Of a stretch of 64,000 nt of DNA, positions 24,436 through 34,172 are shown one piece after another. Below the pieces are notes generated by a model. The model was not told the origin of the DNA, did not search any database, and saw nothing but the letters and a program-made list of their open reading frames with translations. How positions within the stretch are numbered: the stretch's first letter is position 1; every line of letters begins with the position of its first letter. The DNA lies in assembly GCA_024648745.1 (NCBI GenBank), contig JAHCVB010000001.1, positions 310,001-374,000 of the forward strand, written 5' to 3'. This stretch comes from Sodalis sp. Psp (GTDB lineage Bacteria > Pseudomonadota > Gammaproteobacteria > Enterobacterales > Enterobacteriaceae). The position numbers and the translations under genes were made by a program.

Positions 24436-24927
24436 TTAGAGAAGTGTAGTAAGCAGCGTGGTCAGTGAAAAATACACTGCCTTGCGGCGCACTGAGTTCC
24501 TATCACCTTTAAAATGCATAAGTTGGGAAAAAGGCTCTCTATCTCTGGCGGAGAAACCGAACCAGACCGTACCCACAGGTTTTTCAATCGTGTCGCCGTT
24601 TGAGTCGGCAACACCACTGATCGCCACCGCATAGTCGGCGTCCGCGGCGCTAAGCGCGCCTCTTACCATCTCGAGCACCACCGGATTGCTCACTGCGCCG
24701 TATTGTTCTAGAGTATGAGGCTGCACGCCAAGCAGATCAGTTTTTGCCTGGTTTCCATAGGTGATGAAGCCGCGCTCGAACCAATTAGCGCTGCCAGAGA
24801 CATCGGTAATAGTCTTCGATACCCAGCCGCCTGTGCAAGATTCGGCGCAAGTAATAAATTTCTTGTCTTGTTTGAGCATTGCGCCTAAGCGCACGCTGAG
24901 AGCGTAGAGTTCTCTGTCTTTTATCAT
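24436..24927 (-). CDS. pncC: Nicotinamide-nucleotide amidohydrolase (CinA C-terminal family)
   Basis: Hydrolyses NMN to nicotinic acid mononucleotide, recycling the NMN that DNA ligase releases. 163 residues from the ATG at 24927, which has AAGGA just upstream; a 25-codon upstream extension lacks homology. Catalytic features are kept: the serine in AESCTGGWVSK, and the tyrosine/lysine in FITYGNQAKTDLLGV. EKPVGTVWFGF is also present. However the usually strict SGIAGPxGG motif reads SGVADSNGD here, so activity may be altered. The gene is upstream of recA on the same strand, as in E. coli ygaD-recA. Confidence 0.88.
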   Translation of the reverse strand: MIKDRELYALSVRLGAMLKQDKKFITCAESCTGGWVSKTITDVSGSANWFERGFITYGNQAKTDLLGVQPHTLEQYGAVSNPVVLEMVRGALSAADADYAVAISGVADSNGDTIEKPVGTVWFGFSARDREPFSQLMHFKGDRNSVRRKAVYFSLTTLLTTLL

Positions 24928-25002
24928 ATCCTTAACTCTTGAATTGATCCCGTTAATGCGGGCGTGTAGGCTACTCGATTTAGCTATCAATGCAATCAAC
25001 AC

Positions 25003-25972
25003 TTATGATCGGTGCATTCTAATGTTTGCCACCGATGTGCATACCGCGCAGCTTGCCATGTTATGGGGCTTTTTAATCACCCAGACAGTTATGTAATACA
25101 GTTGCAAAAGTAGGTAAATTATACAATCAAACGCAATGGCTGATAACATAAAATACTTTTTTCCAACAGTAAAATAATTTAGCATTGCTGGTGTTGCTTT
25201 TAACACTGAAGTACCTATGCACCTTAAATACCTACCAATGAAATAACAACAAACTAGTCGTTTTTGACATAAGTCTAGGGGCACATTGTAACTACGAAGC
25301 TGAGTGTAAAAACCAAATTCCTCAAAGATCGTATGGAGGTAAGCAATGTGTCCAAGGTTATAAATCTGAATAATTAGTAACGCTAGCGATCGTTGTCTTC
25401 GTGGTGCGCTATCAGAAGGAAAATATTTCCAAGCAAGGCATTTTCATTATTCTGTTTACACATTGTTATGGTGATTAATTTTTCACCATGAAAGCACAGC
25501 TAGAATCCGTCCAGTCCACTTGTCGCCTTGCGCGACGGGTGTCTGACGCAAGTCCGTTAATTGCAATATCCAACCTAGAGCTGTCGTGTTTGCGTTAGCA
25601 GATGTAGTTGCGGTTAAAGTTATATTTTCCCTAATGGGGAGGCTCGCGAAGTCGGATGATAAGTAGTGAATCCAAGACGTTAATGTTGGCCGACTGCCGA
25701 ATTATTGGCATGTTTCACTCCACTCGATGAGTGCTTGTTGGGGTAAATTGGCGAGTGAACCTCTGTGGCTATCGGTGATAAAACATCACATTCGGTAATT
25801 GAAAATTTGTTCATATCGAACCGTTTTTTACTTTTAGCGACCTAAATTTAGACGCAAAATCACAACCGAAACTGTTACCCTACCGACTAAAACACAGCCA
25901 TATTGTGCTAGAGTCATTTGTTCAATAGGACTGGTTCCAGGAACCTATTCGAACACTTCAAAAGCACATTAC
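25003..25972. other. Gene-free stretch before the mutS remnant
   Basis: Nearly 1 kb without a recognisable coding sequence. A 93-codon minus-strand frame at 25003-25284 has low-complexity hydrophobic content, no plausible ribosome site and no known motif, so it is not called. No RNA gene seen. Confidence 0.5.
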
Positions 25973-27985
25973 ATGAGTAAAATCACTATGACAGAGTCTA
26001 TGACAAGAGCTTTTGTTACACATATCCATGATATAGCAATGTTAAAAACTGAAAGCACAGTACCAGGATATTTTACTACTTTACCGGATGGAAGGTTTTT
26101 ATGAGCCATTTCATGATGCCGTCAAACACACATCGCGACTGATGAATATCTCTCACAAAAGCGAAGCACTTCCGTTGACAAATAATACCATGGCTGGAAT
26201 TCTTTATCATACGATAGAGAACACTATTTTCCAATCTGGTAGCACTAGGCGAATCAGGTAGTTATCTGTAAATAAATCGGCGCCTATCCCATCACCAAAG
26301 GGCTGGTTAAATGCTGAGTAGCACGTATTGTAACACCAGGCGTGCTGAATGACGAAATTGCTAAATGAACAACAAGGTAACTCATTCTCTGGTGTCTGAG
26401 TTGGAGGGTTGCGTGACCATGACAGTGGAATTGCAGTGTACCAATCCAGTGAATGTGCTCCAACCCAACTATAAGACTTTGCACTAATTGAGCGCTTGTT
26501 GGCCTGCGGCTTTGTCTGATCTGGCGTTGGACACTGCCAGTTAACAGCTCAATATTCGGCTCCAGAGGGTGTACTAGATTTAGCATCGAGCGAGTGCATT
26601 TTGACTTGCGCGTCGCTAGAGCTGCTTGTGCTGCACAATAGACCAAAGGATACACAGCGCGTTTTGTTGCCGCATATCACCCTAGAGCATCAGCAAGACA
26701 GCATCGTGATAAATGCCATAGCTCGGGTGCAGGTGCAGTTTGGCATTAATGCAAAATTGAACGGTAACAGAGATAGTATGCTCACATCTATGAGCAGTTG
26801 GATATTTAAGTGTTAGTCGCACATGCCGAACCGGGATACCTCCATCTTTACTCCATAAGGCAGGAAATTATTCGAACGCCGCAAGGAGAGATGGCAGAAG
26901 TGCAGCCACTTTGTTGCGTCAGGTCGTCAATAGAACAGATTCTAGCGCGGTTAGGCTGCGAAACTTAGCACGTATGCGCCATGCTTTTAGTCAGTTGCCA
27001 GCTATCCAGGCGATACCGGGAAAACCCGGCCTATCTTAACCGCAATTACTGAGTCGGATTGATGAATTAGAAAACTGCGTGACTTCTTTTAGTTCAGCAA
27101 TTATCGATCCCTGACAGACTATCACGCTAAATTAGATGGGTGGGTGTGCCCTGTGGGCGGAGCAAGCGGTTATCTCAACAGATTTGAACGGAGTGAGTAA
27201 GAAAAAACCGAGTTTGGGTACTCTGAAAGTTAGCTTCAACGCTGTACATGGTTATTTATCCAGTTGACGTGACCAAACCATCTAGCCTAATGCATTATGA
27301 AACATTGAACTATGTCTGCCTTGGTGATAAGCAAATAGCCGCGCCATTCATATCATTAGTGGCCATCACCAGGTGGCAGAACAGGTGCTGAAGCCTCTTG
27401 TCATCGCTAACCCCTGATTATTATCGGATACGCAGCGTAGCCTAGATAGACTCCAAAACATCCTGCTTGTTCTCTTGGCGTATATCGGTATTTCGTTCCG
27501 GCAGTTATCCTTCGTCGGGCTAGTGAATCGTATCTTTAACTCATGTCCGGCGGGGCCCACCGACGATTTATCCTTTGGTCGCTCCACGTTGTATGATAGA
27601 TTATAGTTGAATTTGGGCCTGTGTAGAAAATTTGGTCGATCGTATTAGCCATGACTCTCGACGACTGTTTTGAGCTAACTGCAGCGAAAGGAATAGTGAA
27701 TGTGTATTCAGGTGCGGTTGGATCATGAAAAGACCATTATCTCCATGTGTAGCCAGAGAGCGATAGACTGTCGGTGGCAACGTTAGCAAGGTAAAACGTG
27801 CGTATCAGGAATATGTGTGAATGCGAAATGTAGTCGGCTAAACACAACGGACAATGGCGCTGTTGATGGCCACTCAGTTATTACTACTTGCTGCAGTAAA
27901 AAAAAGATCACATCGCCGACTTTATAAGTATTGCTTCCTGATAGTCTGTCACCGTCAGGCACTAGATGGCTCTATATAATAATAT
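25973..27985 (+). pseudogene. mutS: DNA mismatch repair ATPase MutS, shredded
   Basis: Fragments of MutS follow one another in order on the plus strand, each in a new frame. Near 26090: EPFHDAVKHTSRLMNIS and later TMAGILYHTIEN (mismatch-binding domain). At 26610-26720: RPKDTQRVLLPHITLEHQQDSIVI. At 26920-27010: LRNLARMRHAFSQLPA. At 27220: GTLKVSFNAVHGYL. At 27360-27410: HHQVAEQVLKPLVIANP. At 27540-27590: DDLSFGRST. Near 27670-27790: DCFELTAAKGIVNVY and LSVATLAR. The P-loop segment is missing and more than ten stops or shifts are needed. The order pncC, mutS, (rpoS), nlpD fits Yersinia/Serratia-like genomes. Mismatch recognition by MutS is lost unless another copy exists. Confidence 0.88.
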
Positions 27986-28433
27986 ATACTGAAGAAAATG
28001 CTATTAAGGACAACGATATAAGGGACGTAGTTACATTAGGAACTTAAAAGCTCTTTGTTTCATGTTATCGTCCTGTGCGATATCTGTAGTAGTTTTCTAA
28101 ACTACTCTCTTCCAGCAGAGCAGGGGCTTGAAAGTTTTCTTTAAATACACTCAGCTTTACGATATAGGTTGATAGGAAAGTATTTATATGAGATTATAAA
28201 CGTAGTCCTCCTTCCGAGTAAAATTTTCCACATGAACCGGAGTGAGGTTTTCTGCTCAATAGATTTTGGTAACGCTAATCTATGGTTCCTAATAACACAA
28301 CGGTTAGTTTTATCAACAATATTGTTTTTGACAATCCACTATACACAGATAAACTACTTCCTCTGTGGTGTTGTATGGTGTTTCAAAATCCTAGCTTGCC
28401 TTTTAAGACAGTAACTATTCTAATTTATTTTTA
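27986..28433. other. Site where rpoS is expected; no recognisable gene
   Basis: In enterics rpoS lies directly downstream of nlpD on the same strand. Only about 450 bases separate nlpD from the mutS remnant and no sigma-factor motif can be read in them. An 81-codon plus-strand frame at 28169-28414 has no recognisable features and is not called. Confidence 0.55.
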
Positions 28434-29465
28434 TCATGGCGGAAGATAACGCAACGGATTTACAGGTTTCCCCTTGTAACGAATTTCAAAATGTAATTTT
28501 GTTGAGTTGGTCCCCGTGCTACCCATGGTAGCTATTTTTTGCCCTGACCTCACTTCTTGCTGCTCAAAAACTAGCATCTTATCGTTATGAGCGTAAGCAC
28601 TCAAGTAATCATCATTGTGCTTAATAATGATAAGGTTTCCATATCCCCGTAAAGCATTACCGGCATAGACTACCCGGCCGCTGGCAGTCGCTAAAATAGG
28701 CTGCCCTTGTAGACCGGAGACATCAACCCCTTTGTTGCCACCTTCCGCATAGGAAAAGTTGTTAACAATTTTCCCATTCGTTGGCCAACGCCACGTACTG
28801 GATACAGCAACAGGCCCGGTTGTCGTAACAACGGTGCTGGAAGAGGACAACATTTTTTGCGTATTCTGCCTAGAACTTTCGGAATAATTATTGTTCTTAC
28901 TAGGCGCAACACTTAATTTGGTCAATTGTGTATTCACAGAAGAAACGGATGCTTTGGAAGCCTTATTGACATTGGACGTCAGTATAGTCTCTGACGGTAC
29001 ACTGCCTGCAATCGGCGTCATACTCACTTGCAAAATCTGACCCACATTCAGTCTATAAGGTTCTTGAATGTTATTTTCTTTTGCCAGATCTCGATAATTG
29101 TTACTAGTAATCCAAGCGATATAAAATAGTGTATCGCCGCGCTTTACCTGGTATGTGGTCCCAGAATAGCAACCTTTTTGAATAGTTTTATAGCTTCTTT
29201 TGTAATAAAAGTTCTCTTTATGAGAAGTATTAATTTGGTCTATGGTCGTGGTTTCTGTATGTGGACGAACTATCTGTGGCGTACATTTGACGGTGAGAGT
29301 ATTGCTTTGAGCACTGACTTTGCCGCTAGAGCCGCCACTGTTGTTGTCACTTACGCTACTTATTGGTGCGATGGATTCATTATTAGCGCATCCCGCCATC
29401 CACACACTCGCCACAGCACAAATCACAGCGTGGCGCCATGCGTATTTTGGGCTTCCCATGCTCAT
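28434..29465 (-). CDS. nlpD: Murein hydrolase activator NlpD (lipoprotein, LysM + LytM)
   Basis: Outer-membrane lipoprotein that activates amidase AmiC at the septum, needed for daughter-cell separation. 343 residues (E. coli 379). The signal peptide ends in a lipobox, VWMAGC (cysteine 26). A LysM domain at about 102-147 begins TYQVKRGDTLFYIAW and binds peptidoglycan. A serine/threonine-rich linker follows, shorter than in E. coli. The C-terminal LytM domain (about 220-343) has GNKGVDVSG, ATASGRVVYAGNALRGYGNLIIIKH and LHFEIRYKGKPVNPLRYLP; metal-binding residues of active endopeptidases are missing, as in all NlpD. The usual rpoS promoter lies inside this gene, but rpoS is absent. Confidence 0.94.
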   Translation of the reverse strand: MSMGSPKYAWRHAVICAVASVWMAGCANNESIAPISSVSDNNSGGSSGKVSAQSNTLTVKCTPQIVRPHTETTTIDQINTSHKENFYYKRSYKTIQKGCYSGTTYQVKRGDTLFYIAWITSNNYRDLAKENNIQEPYRLNVGQILQVSMTPIAGSVPSETILTSNVNKASKASVSSVNTQLTKLSVAPSKNNNYSESSRQNTQKMLSSSSTVVTTTGPVAVSSTWRWPTNGKIVNNFSYAEGGNKGVDVSGLQGQPILATASGRVVYAGNALRGYGNLIIIKHNDDYLSAYAHNDKMLVFEQQEVRSGQKIATMGSTGTNSTKLHFEIRYKGKPVNPLRYLPP

Positions 29466-29506
29466 GTCTCCTATGTCTCCTAATATAGGAATTTAAGCGC
29501 CTAGCG

Positions 29507-30133
29507 TTAGGCCAGTTCGCCTTTGATCAATGGGACGAAACGGACCGCTTCGACAGTATCCAGCACAAATTCGCCGCTTTTGCGTCGTACTCGCGTTAAA
29601 TACTGTCGCTCTTCTCCTACCGGTAATATCATTATTCCCCCTTCATCTAATTGTGACATCAGCGCTTGAGGAATTTCTGGCGCTGCTGCGCTCACAATAA
29701 TAGCATCAAACGGCCCGCGTGCTGGCCAGCCTTGCCATCCGTCGCCGTGTCGGGTTGAAATATTATGTAAATTAAGTTGTTTTAGTCGTCGTTTAGCCTG
29801 CAACTGCAGCTTTTTGATGCGCTCTACGGAACATATATGTTCCACTATATGGGCTAAAATGGCAGTCAGGTAGCCTGATCCGGTTCCAATTTCCAGTACT
29901 CGTGACTCCGGCTGCAGCGCCAATAATCCAGTCATGCGCGCCACGATATACGGTTGAGAAATGGTTTGTCCAAGCCCAATGGGAAGAGCAGTATTGTCAT
30001 AGGCTTTGTGCTCAAAAGCTTCGTCGATAAAACGCTCACGAGGCACTGCTTCCATGGCCTGCAGCAGGCGTTCATCACGGATACCCTGCTGACGCAATTT
30101 CGCCAATAACGTCTGTGTTCGACTGTCTATCAT
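29507..30133 (-). CDS. pcm: Protein-L-isoaspartate O-methyltransferase
   Basis: SAM-dependent enzyme that repairs isoaspartyl damage in aged proteins. 208 residues, exactly as in E. coli. The family signature [14 protein letters not shown] is at about 27-40, [12 protein letters not shown] follows, SAM motif I is [16 protein letters not shown] (about 80-95), and motif with [13 protein letters not shown] is at about 146-158. It overlapped or followed surE in the ancestor; here the upstream surE is broken. Forty-one bases separate it from nlpD, so they may be cotranscribed. Confidence 0.96.
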   Translation of the reverse strand: MIDSRTQTLLAKLRQQGIRDERLLQAMEAVPRERFIDEAFEHKAYDNTALPIGLGQTISQPYIVARMTGLLALQPESRVLEIGTGSGYLTAILAHIVEHICSVERIKKLQLQAKRRLKQLNLHNISTRHGDGWQGWPARGPFDAIIVSAAAPEIPQALMSQLDEGGIMILPVGEERQYLTRVRRKSGEFVLDTVEAVRFVPLIKGELA

Positions 30134-30149
30134 GAAAATCCTATCCTTA

Positions 30150-30825
30150 TATAGCTGAGTCAGACGTTCAGTACAAGCGGCGTGGCTGTGGTAATGAACT
30201 CTAACGATATTATGGAGATATATTCCTGATCAACGGTGTTGAAATAGGTATCCAGGATCTTACCAAAGGAAGTACTCTGCGACCCGATTCTACAGTCTTT
30301 TCTTGTCATCGTTCTGAAATCTATCTGACGAATCACGTCGTAGGGTTAGGTGATGACGATCACCGCGGCGGGAAATTTTAAGCTTATCATCTTTACCAAG
30401 AGTAGATTGAGGACGTTGACATTGATAATTTTATTGATGGCACAACAACTCGTTAGTCAACACGTACAACAGGTGGTATGTGACGATGGGGTAACTGGTG
30501 CGCTCTTCAGCGAAACTGATGGCGCCAAGATGGCACTTCATAGTGGCGACACCGGTGTTGGAGTAGAGTATATCACGCTGATATTCAGATCGGTATTAAT
30601 GCCAATATAGACGCAATCGATAAATGTGCCAAACAAGATGACAATATCGCCGTTGGACTGTTCTTGGATGTACAGTGATGGGTTTATCATCAATGGATCG
30701 GATGTATCGCTGCGATTGTAATTTGGCATCATAATCTGAGCGACGGTCATTTGGCGTAACGTGGCCATCAATTGCTGAATATTTGGCACATGGATACCAT
30801 CATCGTTGCTTAGAAAGATGTGCAT
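30150..30825 (-). pseudogene. surE: Survival protein SurE (5'-nucleotidase) pseudogene
   Basis: The minus-strand frame starts as an intact SurE: MHIFLSNDDGIHVPNIQQL with the metal-binding NDDG, then a degraded NRSDTSDPL and NGDIVILFGTFIDCVYIGIN. It breaks near 30538, just where the second metal-binding region would follow. Near 30240-30290 another frame shows [14 protein letters not shown], matching the C-terminal DFAAVDEGYVSITPL. The gene is in its ancestral place upstream of pcm. The product would lack the active-site core. Confidence 0.85.
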
Positions 30826-31350
30826 AATGTTTAGTATTATTTGACTTTATAAGAGAGCCACAATTTACACCACACCTTTTTACGCTAAAAAGGCAAAATA
30901 GTTATTGTACCCAACCATCAGCTAATGCAGCATCAACTGATTTACAAGGTGAGAATATTAAAGCAGTAATGGTATGAAACATCATTATAGTGAAGCCGGA
31001 AATTTAACAGATGAAATAAAATTAACCATTGTATAGCAAAGAGCTGGCTCACCCTGAGAGGCACGGCACAGCCGGAGAAAAGGATTACAAAATCTGTAAA
31101 CTATATATCTCCGCCGGAAAACCAGTGGTGGTTAGTAGGTAATTGGAAGAAACATTCAGCAATTCATATACCATCTGCTACCCACTGTCACATAACTGCC
31201 GACACGAAAACTGAAGTAGCTGGAGTTCAGAGTTGATAATTTCGCCTTATGTTATACAAAAGCTGCACATCGCTGTTCAGCTAACCGACCTCAATTTAGC
31301 CTCGTTTTGCAAGTGCCAGCGACCACTAACAAGAATACGCAGTTTAAATT
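30826..31350. other. Gap where truD is expected
   Basis: Enterics carry truD (about 350 codons) between surE and ispF. Only about 590 bases remain, with stops in every frame. A segment near 31040-31150 on the minus strand could be a distant trace of the TruD C-terminus, but the similarity is too weak to call. Confidence 0.45.
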
Positions 31351-31380
31351 AAAAGCCCTAAGATAGGGCCTACTTTTTAA
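31351..31380 (-). terminator. Terminator downstream of ispF
   Basis: GCCCTA (31355-31360) pairs with TAGGGC (31364-31369) around a three-base loop, flanked by A and T runs on both sides, so it could act in both directions. It lies 35 bases past the ispF stop, in position to end the ftsB-ispD-ispF transcript and isolate it from surE/pcm. Confidence 0.6.
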
Positions 31381-31414
31381 GGTAAGGTATTTGATGATAG
31401 CTCAACCTTGTCGC

Positions 31415-31891
31415 TTATGATGCTCGGCTTAACAACGCTACTGCCGCGCAAGCGATACCTTCACCGCGGCCAGTGAACCCTAACTGTTCAGTTGTAGTGG
31501 CTTTGATATTGATGTTATCCATATAACAGCCGAGATCTTCGGCGATGTACATGCGCATCTGCAGAATATGCGGTGTTATCTTTGGAGATTGGGCTATAAG
31601 AGTTATATCTAGATTTCCCAAAAGATATCCTTTAGCCGCAATTTTCTCCCACGCGACGCGTAATAGCGAGCGGCTATCCGCGCCTTTATATGTCGGATCA
31701 TTGTCCGAAAACAATATGCCGATATCACCGAGGGCAGCAGCACCCAGTAGGGCATCGGTGGTGGCATGAAGCGCAACGTCGCCATCGGAATAAGCCAACA
31801 ATCCCTGTGTGTAGGGAATACGCACTCCACCGATGATAAGTGGACCGTCGCCACCAAATTTGTGAACATCGAAACCGTACCCAATACGCAT
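31415..31891 (-). CDS. ispF: 2-C-methyl-D-erythritol 2,4-cyclodiphosphate synthase
   Basis: MEP-pathway enzyme forming MEcPP with release of CMP; homotrimer with zinc. 158 residues (E. coli 159). Zinc site DVHKF at residues 8-12 (Asp8, His10) and the third ligand in the [17 protein letters not shown] stretch; the substrate loop [13 protein letters not shown]; and the C-terminal signature [24 protein letters not shown]. It follows ispD by 19 bases, same strand, as in E. coli. Intact. Confidence 0.97.
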   Translation of the reverse strand: MRIGYGFDVHKFGGDGPLIIGGVRIPYTQGLLAYSDGDVALHATTDALLGAAALGDIGILFSDNDPTYKGADSRSLLRVAWEKIAAKGYLLGNLDITLIAQSPKITPHILQMRMYIAEDLGCYMDNINIKATTTEQLGFTGRGEGIACAAVALLSRAS

Positions 31892-31910
31892 TTACACATT
31901 CCCCTTTATA

Positions 31911-32633
31911 TCATAATATATTCCCTTGATTAGCCAATTGAGAAAAAAACAGGCTCGCCAGTGTCAAATCTTCTGGGCAGGTCACTTTGATATTATCTGT
32001 ACGCCCCGGGACTAGAAGTGGCGTGTAGCCACAGTATTCCAGTGCAGAGGACTCGTCGGTGACAGTCACTCCTTCAGCCAGCGCCTGTTCCAGGCAACGC
32101 CTTAACAACCTCAGTGTGAACAATTGCGGCGTGAGAGCATGCCATAAACCGTTGCGCTCAACAGTATGGTCAACAAGCTGCGTACCGGAACGAGCGCGCT
32201 TTATGGTATCGCGAACCGGAGTTGCTAAAATACCGCCTACTTCAGAGTATGTAGTCACTGCCAGCAGGCGGCAGAGATCATCCTGATGAAGGCAAGGGCG
32301 CACGGCGTCATGCACTAATACCCAGGCTACCTGTTTGGCGTGGCGCAATGCGGCCATCACTGAATTGGCGCGTGTTTGTCCACCGATGACGACCTGAACC
32401 CGCCGGTCGGCAGCCAACGGTAAAGTATGAAACCAACGATCATCTGGACTAATAGCTACGATCACCTCACGAATGCAGGGCTGTCGCAACAGCTCACCGA
32501 CAGCGAGCTCTAGAAGGGTTCTATCGCCAATAGTCAGATACTGCTTTGGAAATGGGCCCTGCATGCGGCTGCCGACACCTGCCGCCGGCAAAATACCGAT
32601 TACATCAGGGAATTGTTTCTCTGATACGATCAT
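31911..32633 (-). CDS. ispD: 2-C-methyl-D-erythritol 4-phosphate cytidylyltransferase
   Basis: Transfers CMP from CTP to MEP in isoprenoid precursor synthesis. 240 residues (E. coli 236). The nucleotide-binding motif is [19 protein letters not shown] (about 15-33, with the essential arginine and lysine), followed by [15 protein letters not shown] (about 105-119) and [27 protein letters not shown] near the C-terminus. The ATG at 32633 lies inside the end of ftsB (29-base overlap), and a later start would cut into the first strand, so this one is kept. Partner enzyme IspF is next. Confidence 0.95.
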   Translation of the reverse strand: MIVSEKQFPDVIGILPAAGVGSRMQGPFPKQYLTIGDRTLLELAVGELLRQPCIREVIVAISPDDRWFHTLPLAADRRVQVVIGGQTRANSVMAALRHAKQVAWVLVHDAVRPCLHQDDLCRLLAVTTYSEVGGILATPVRDTIKRARSGTQLVDHTVERNGLWHALTPQLFTLRLLRRCLEQALAEGVTVTDESSALEYCGYTPLLVPGRTDNIKVTCPEDLTLASLFFSQLANQGNIL

Positions 32634-32955
32634 AATTGATGATCTTACCTCGCGACGCGAGCGCCACTGATTGCTGTTTCGGTTGTTCCAGTATCAGACG
32701 GTAGAATGTTTCACCAGGCTTTATCATGCTTAGTTCATTACGCGAGCGCTCCTCGATCGCTTCCAGGCCACTATTCAAATCATCAATTTCCGCAAACAGC
32801 TGATCGTTTCGTGCTTTAAGTTTAGCATTGTTGCTTTTTTGCACTGCAATATTACTCTTAACGCGCACCAAATCGTGTATACCATTTTTACCAAGCCAGA
32901 ATGAATATTGAAGCCAACCAAGCAACACTAACAACAGCAACGTAAGTTTTCCCAT
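32605..32955 (-). CDS. ftsB: Cell division protein FtsB
   Basis: Bitopic membrane protein of the FtsQBL complex that activates septal peptidoglycan synthesis. 116 residues, about 13 longer than in E. coli because the variable C-terminus is extended over the ispD start. One transmembrane helix at about 4-21 ([19 protein letters not shown]), followed by a periplasmic coiled coil (about 30-72) with the typical [18 protein letters not shown], then [16 protein letters not shown]. It is first in the ftsB-ispD-ispF run, as in other enterics. Confidence 0.94.
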   Translation of the reverse strand: MGKLTLLLLVLLGWLQYSFWLGKNGIHDLVRVKSNIAVQKSNNAKLKARNDQLFAEIDDLNSGLEAIEERSRNELSMIKPGETFYRLILEQPKQQSVALASRGKIINYDRIRETIP

Positions 32956-33551
32956 TCCTGTTCCTGAAAAACTATATAATCATCTCATAATTTACTGCCA
33001 GATTCTATTATATACCAGGAAGAAAAGTATGGGATGATTTTGCCAACAATCTGAAAGCTAAAAGAGAGTGTGTACCTATTACCAGCACGAACGAGCAAAT
33101 CATTACTATCCTCACTAATTATAGGGTGGTAGAATAACAAGCAGAACAGGCAGAACATCGACAGACCGGTGGTCAGCGTATCATTAGGCACAATCTAGTC
33201 AAGCACTACGCTATACGTAGTGGCCCATCATCGTGCAAACTAAACGACAATTAAGAACGACTAGATGTAGAACGATAATAAGAAGTTAAGAAGAGGCAAG
33301 ACAACTTAGGGCCAAACTGTAAGATCGGTACACAGTGAAGCCAACTGGGCAATATTAAGGTAACCTTGACTTATATTGGTCATTCCCTCACAAAGGGATG
33401 AGTTAATTTCCTCCCCACGATACGTATTGACTAGGATCTAACGCAAGCAGAGTTACGCATTTTAACTCAGTAATATTAGATATTATAAGACTTGTCTCTG
33501 GTTCGTAATTGTCGGGGTGAAAAGCGTCTAAACCATTACCCAGCAGTATAC
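32956..33551. other. Gene-free stretch between ftsB and cysC
   Basis: About 600 bases. E. coli has ygbE here. I see no certain remnant. A 68-codon minus-strand frame at 32985-33191 has no motif that I recognise. The promoter of ftsB-ispD-ispF should lie at the left edge, but no clear -35/-10 pair was found. Confidence 0.45.
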
Positions 33552-34172
33552 TTAGGTACTGATAAGAACACGCTCGCTAAGCAGAACTAATAAACGGCAG
33601 ATCAAATCTGTTACCAATTGTTCACCATTCAGATGTAGGTCTGGTTGCTGCGGTGCTTCATATATCGCATCGATACCGGTGAAGTTAGGCAGCTTCCCTG
33701 CACGGGCTTTTTTGTACAACCCCTTAGAGTCACGCGCTTCACATATTGCCAGTGGAGTATCGACAAACACTTCGATAAAGCATCCCGGCGGCAGCATATC
33801 TCGCACCATCTGTCGTTCGGCTCGGTAAGGTGAGATACAGGCTGTCAGTACGATCAGTCCAGCATCTACTAACAGGCGCGATACCTCTCCTACTCGGCGG
33901 ATATTTTCGCGTCGATCGTCATTACTAAAGCTTAGGTCTCGACACAAACCACGCCGCATATTATCACCGTCCAGCAGATAAGTGCTTATGCAACGCTGAT
34001 GCAGCACCCGCTCTAGCGCCCCAGCCAAGGTAGATTTACCGGATCCTGACAACCCAGTGAACCACAGCACAGCCCCCTGTTGTTTATGCAGTGCCTCACG
34101 ATCCTGGCGAGTGACCGAGTGTGGATGCCAAACTATATTCTCATTAGGTGGAAAGTCGGTGTTGATACTCAT
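33552..34172 (-). CDS. cysC: Adenylyl-sulfate (APS) kinase
   Basis: Phosphorylates APS to PAPS in sulfate assimilation. 206 residues (E. coli 201). P-loop [17 protein letters not shown] (about 36-52), [15 protein letters not shown] with the APS-binding residues, [16 protein letters not shown] carrying the serine that is transiently phosphorylated in E. coli, [24 protein letters not shown], and [11 protein letters not shown]. Its ATG overlaps the cysN stop by one base (TAATG). Last gene of cysGDNC. Confidence 0.96.
   Translation of the reverse strand: MSINTDFPPNENIVWHPHSVTRQDREALHKQQGAVLWFTGLSGSGKSTLAGALERVLHQRCISTYLLDGDNMRRGLCRDLSFSNDDRRENIRRVGEVSRLLVDAGLIVLTACISPYRAERQMVRDMLPPGCFIEVFVDTPLAICEARDSKGLYKKARAGKLPNFTGIDAIYEAPQQPDLHLNGEQLVTDLICRLLVLLSERVLIST

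Noticed and set aside
25003..25284. 93-codon minus-strand frame upstream of pncC
   Set aside because: No ribosome site, no recognisable motif, composition like the surrounding AT-rich DNA; likely chance.
26284..26655. 123-codon minus-strand frame
   Set aside because: Antisense to the decayed mutS, whose own fragments are clear on the plus strand.
31040..31150. Possible trace of the TruD C-terminus
   Set aside because: Similarity limited to scattered residues; cannot be separated from chance.
32985..33191. 68-codon minus-strand frame in the ygbE position
   Set aside because: No similarity to YgbE that I can recognise.
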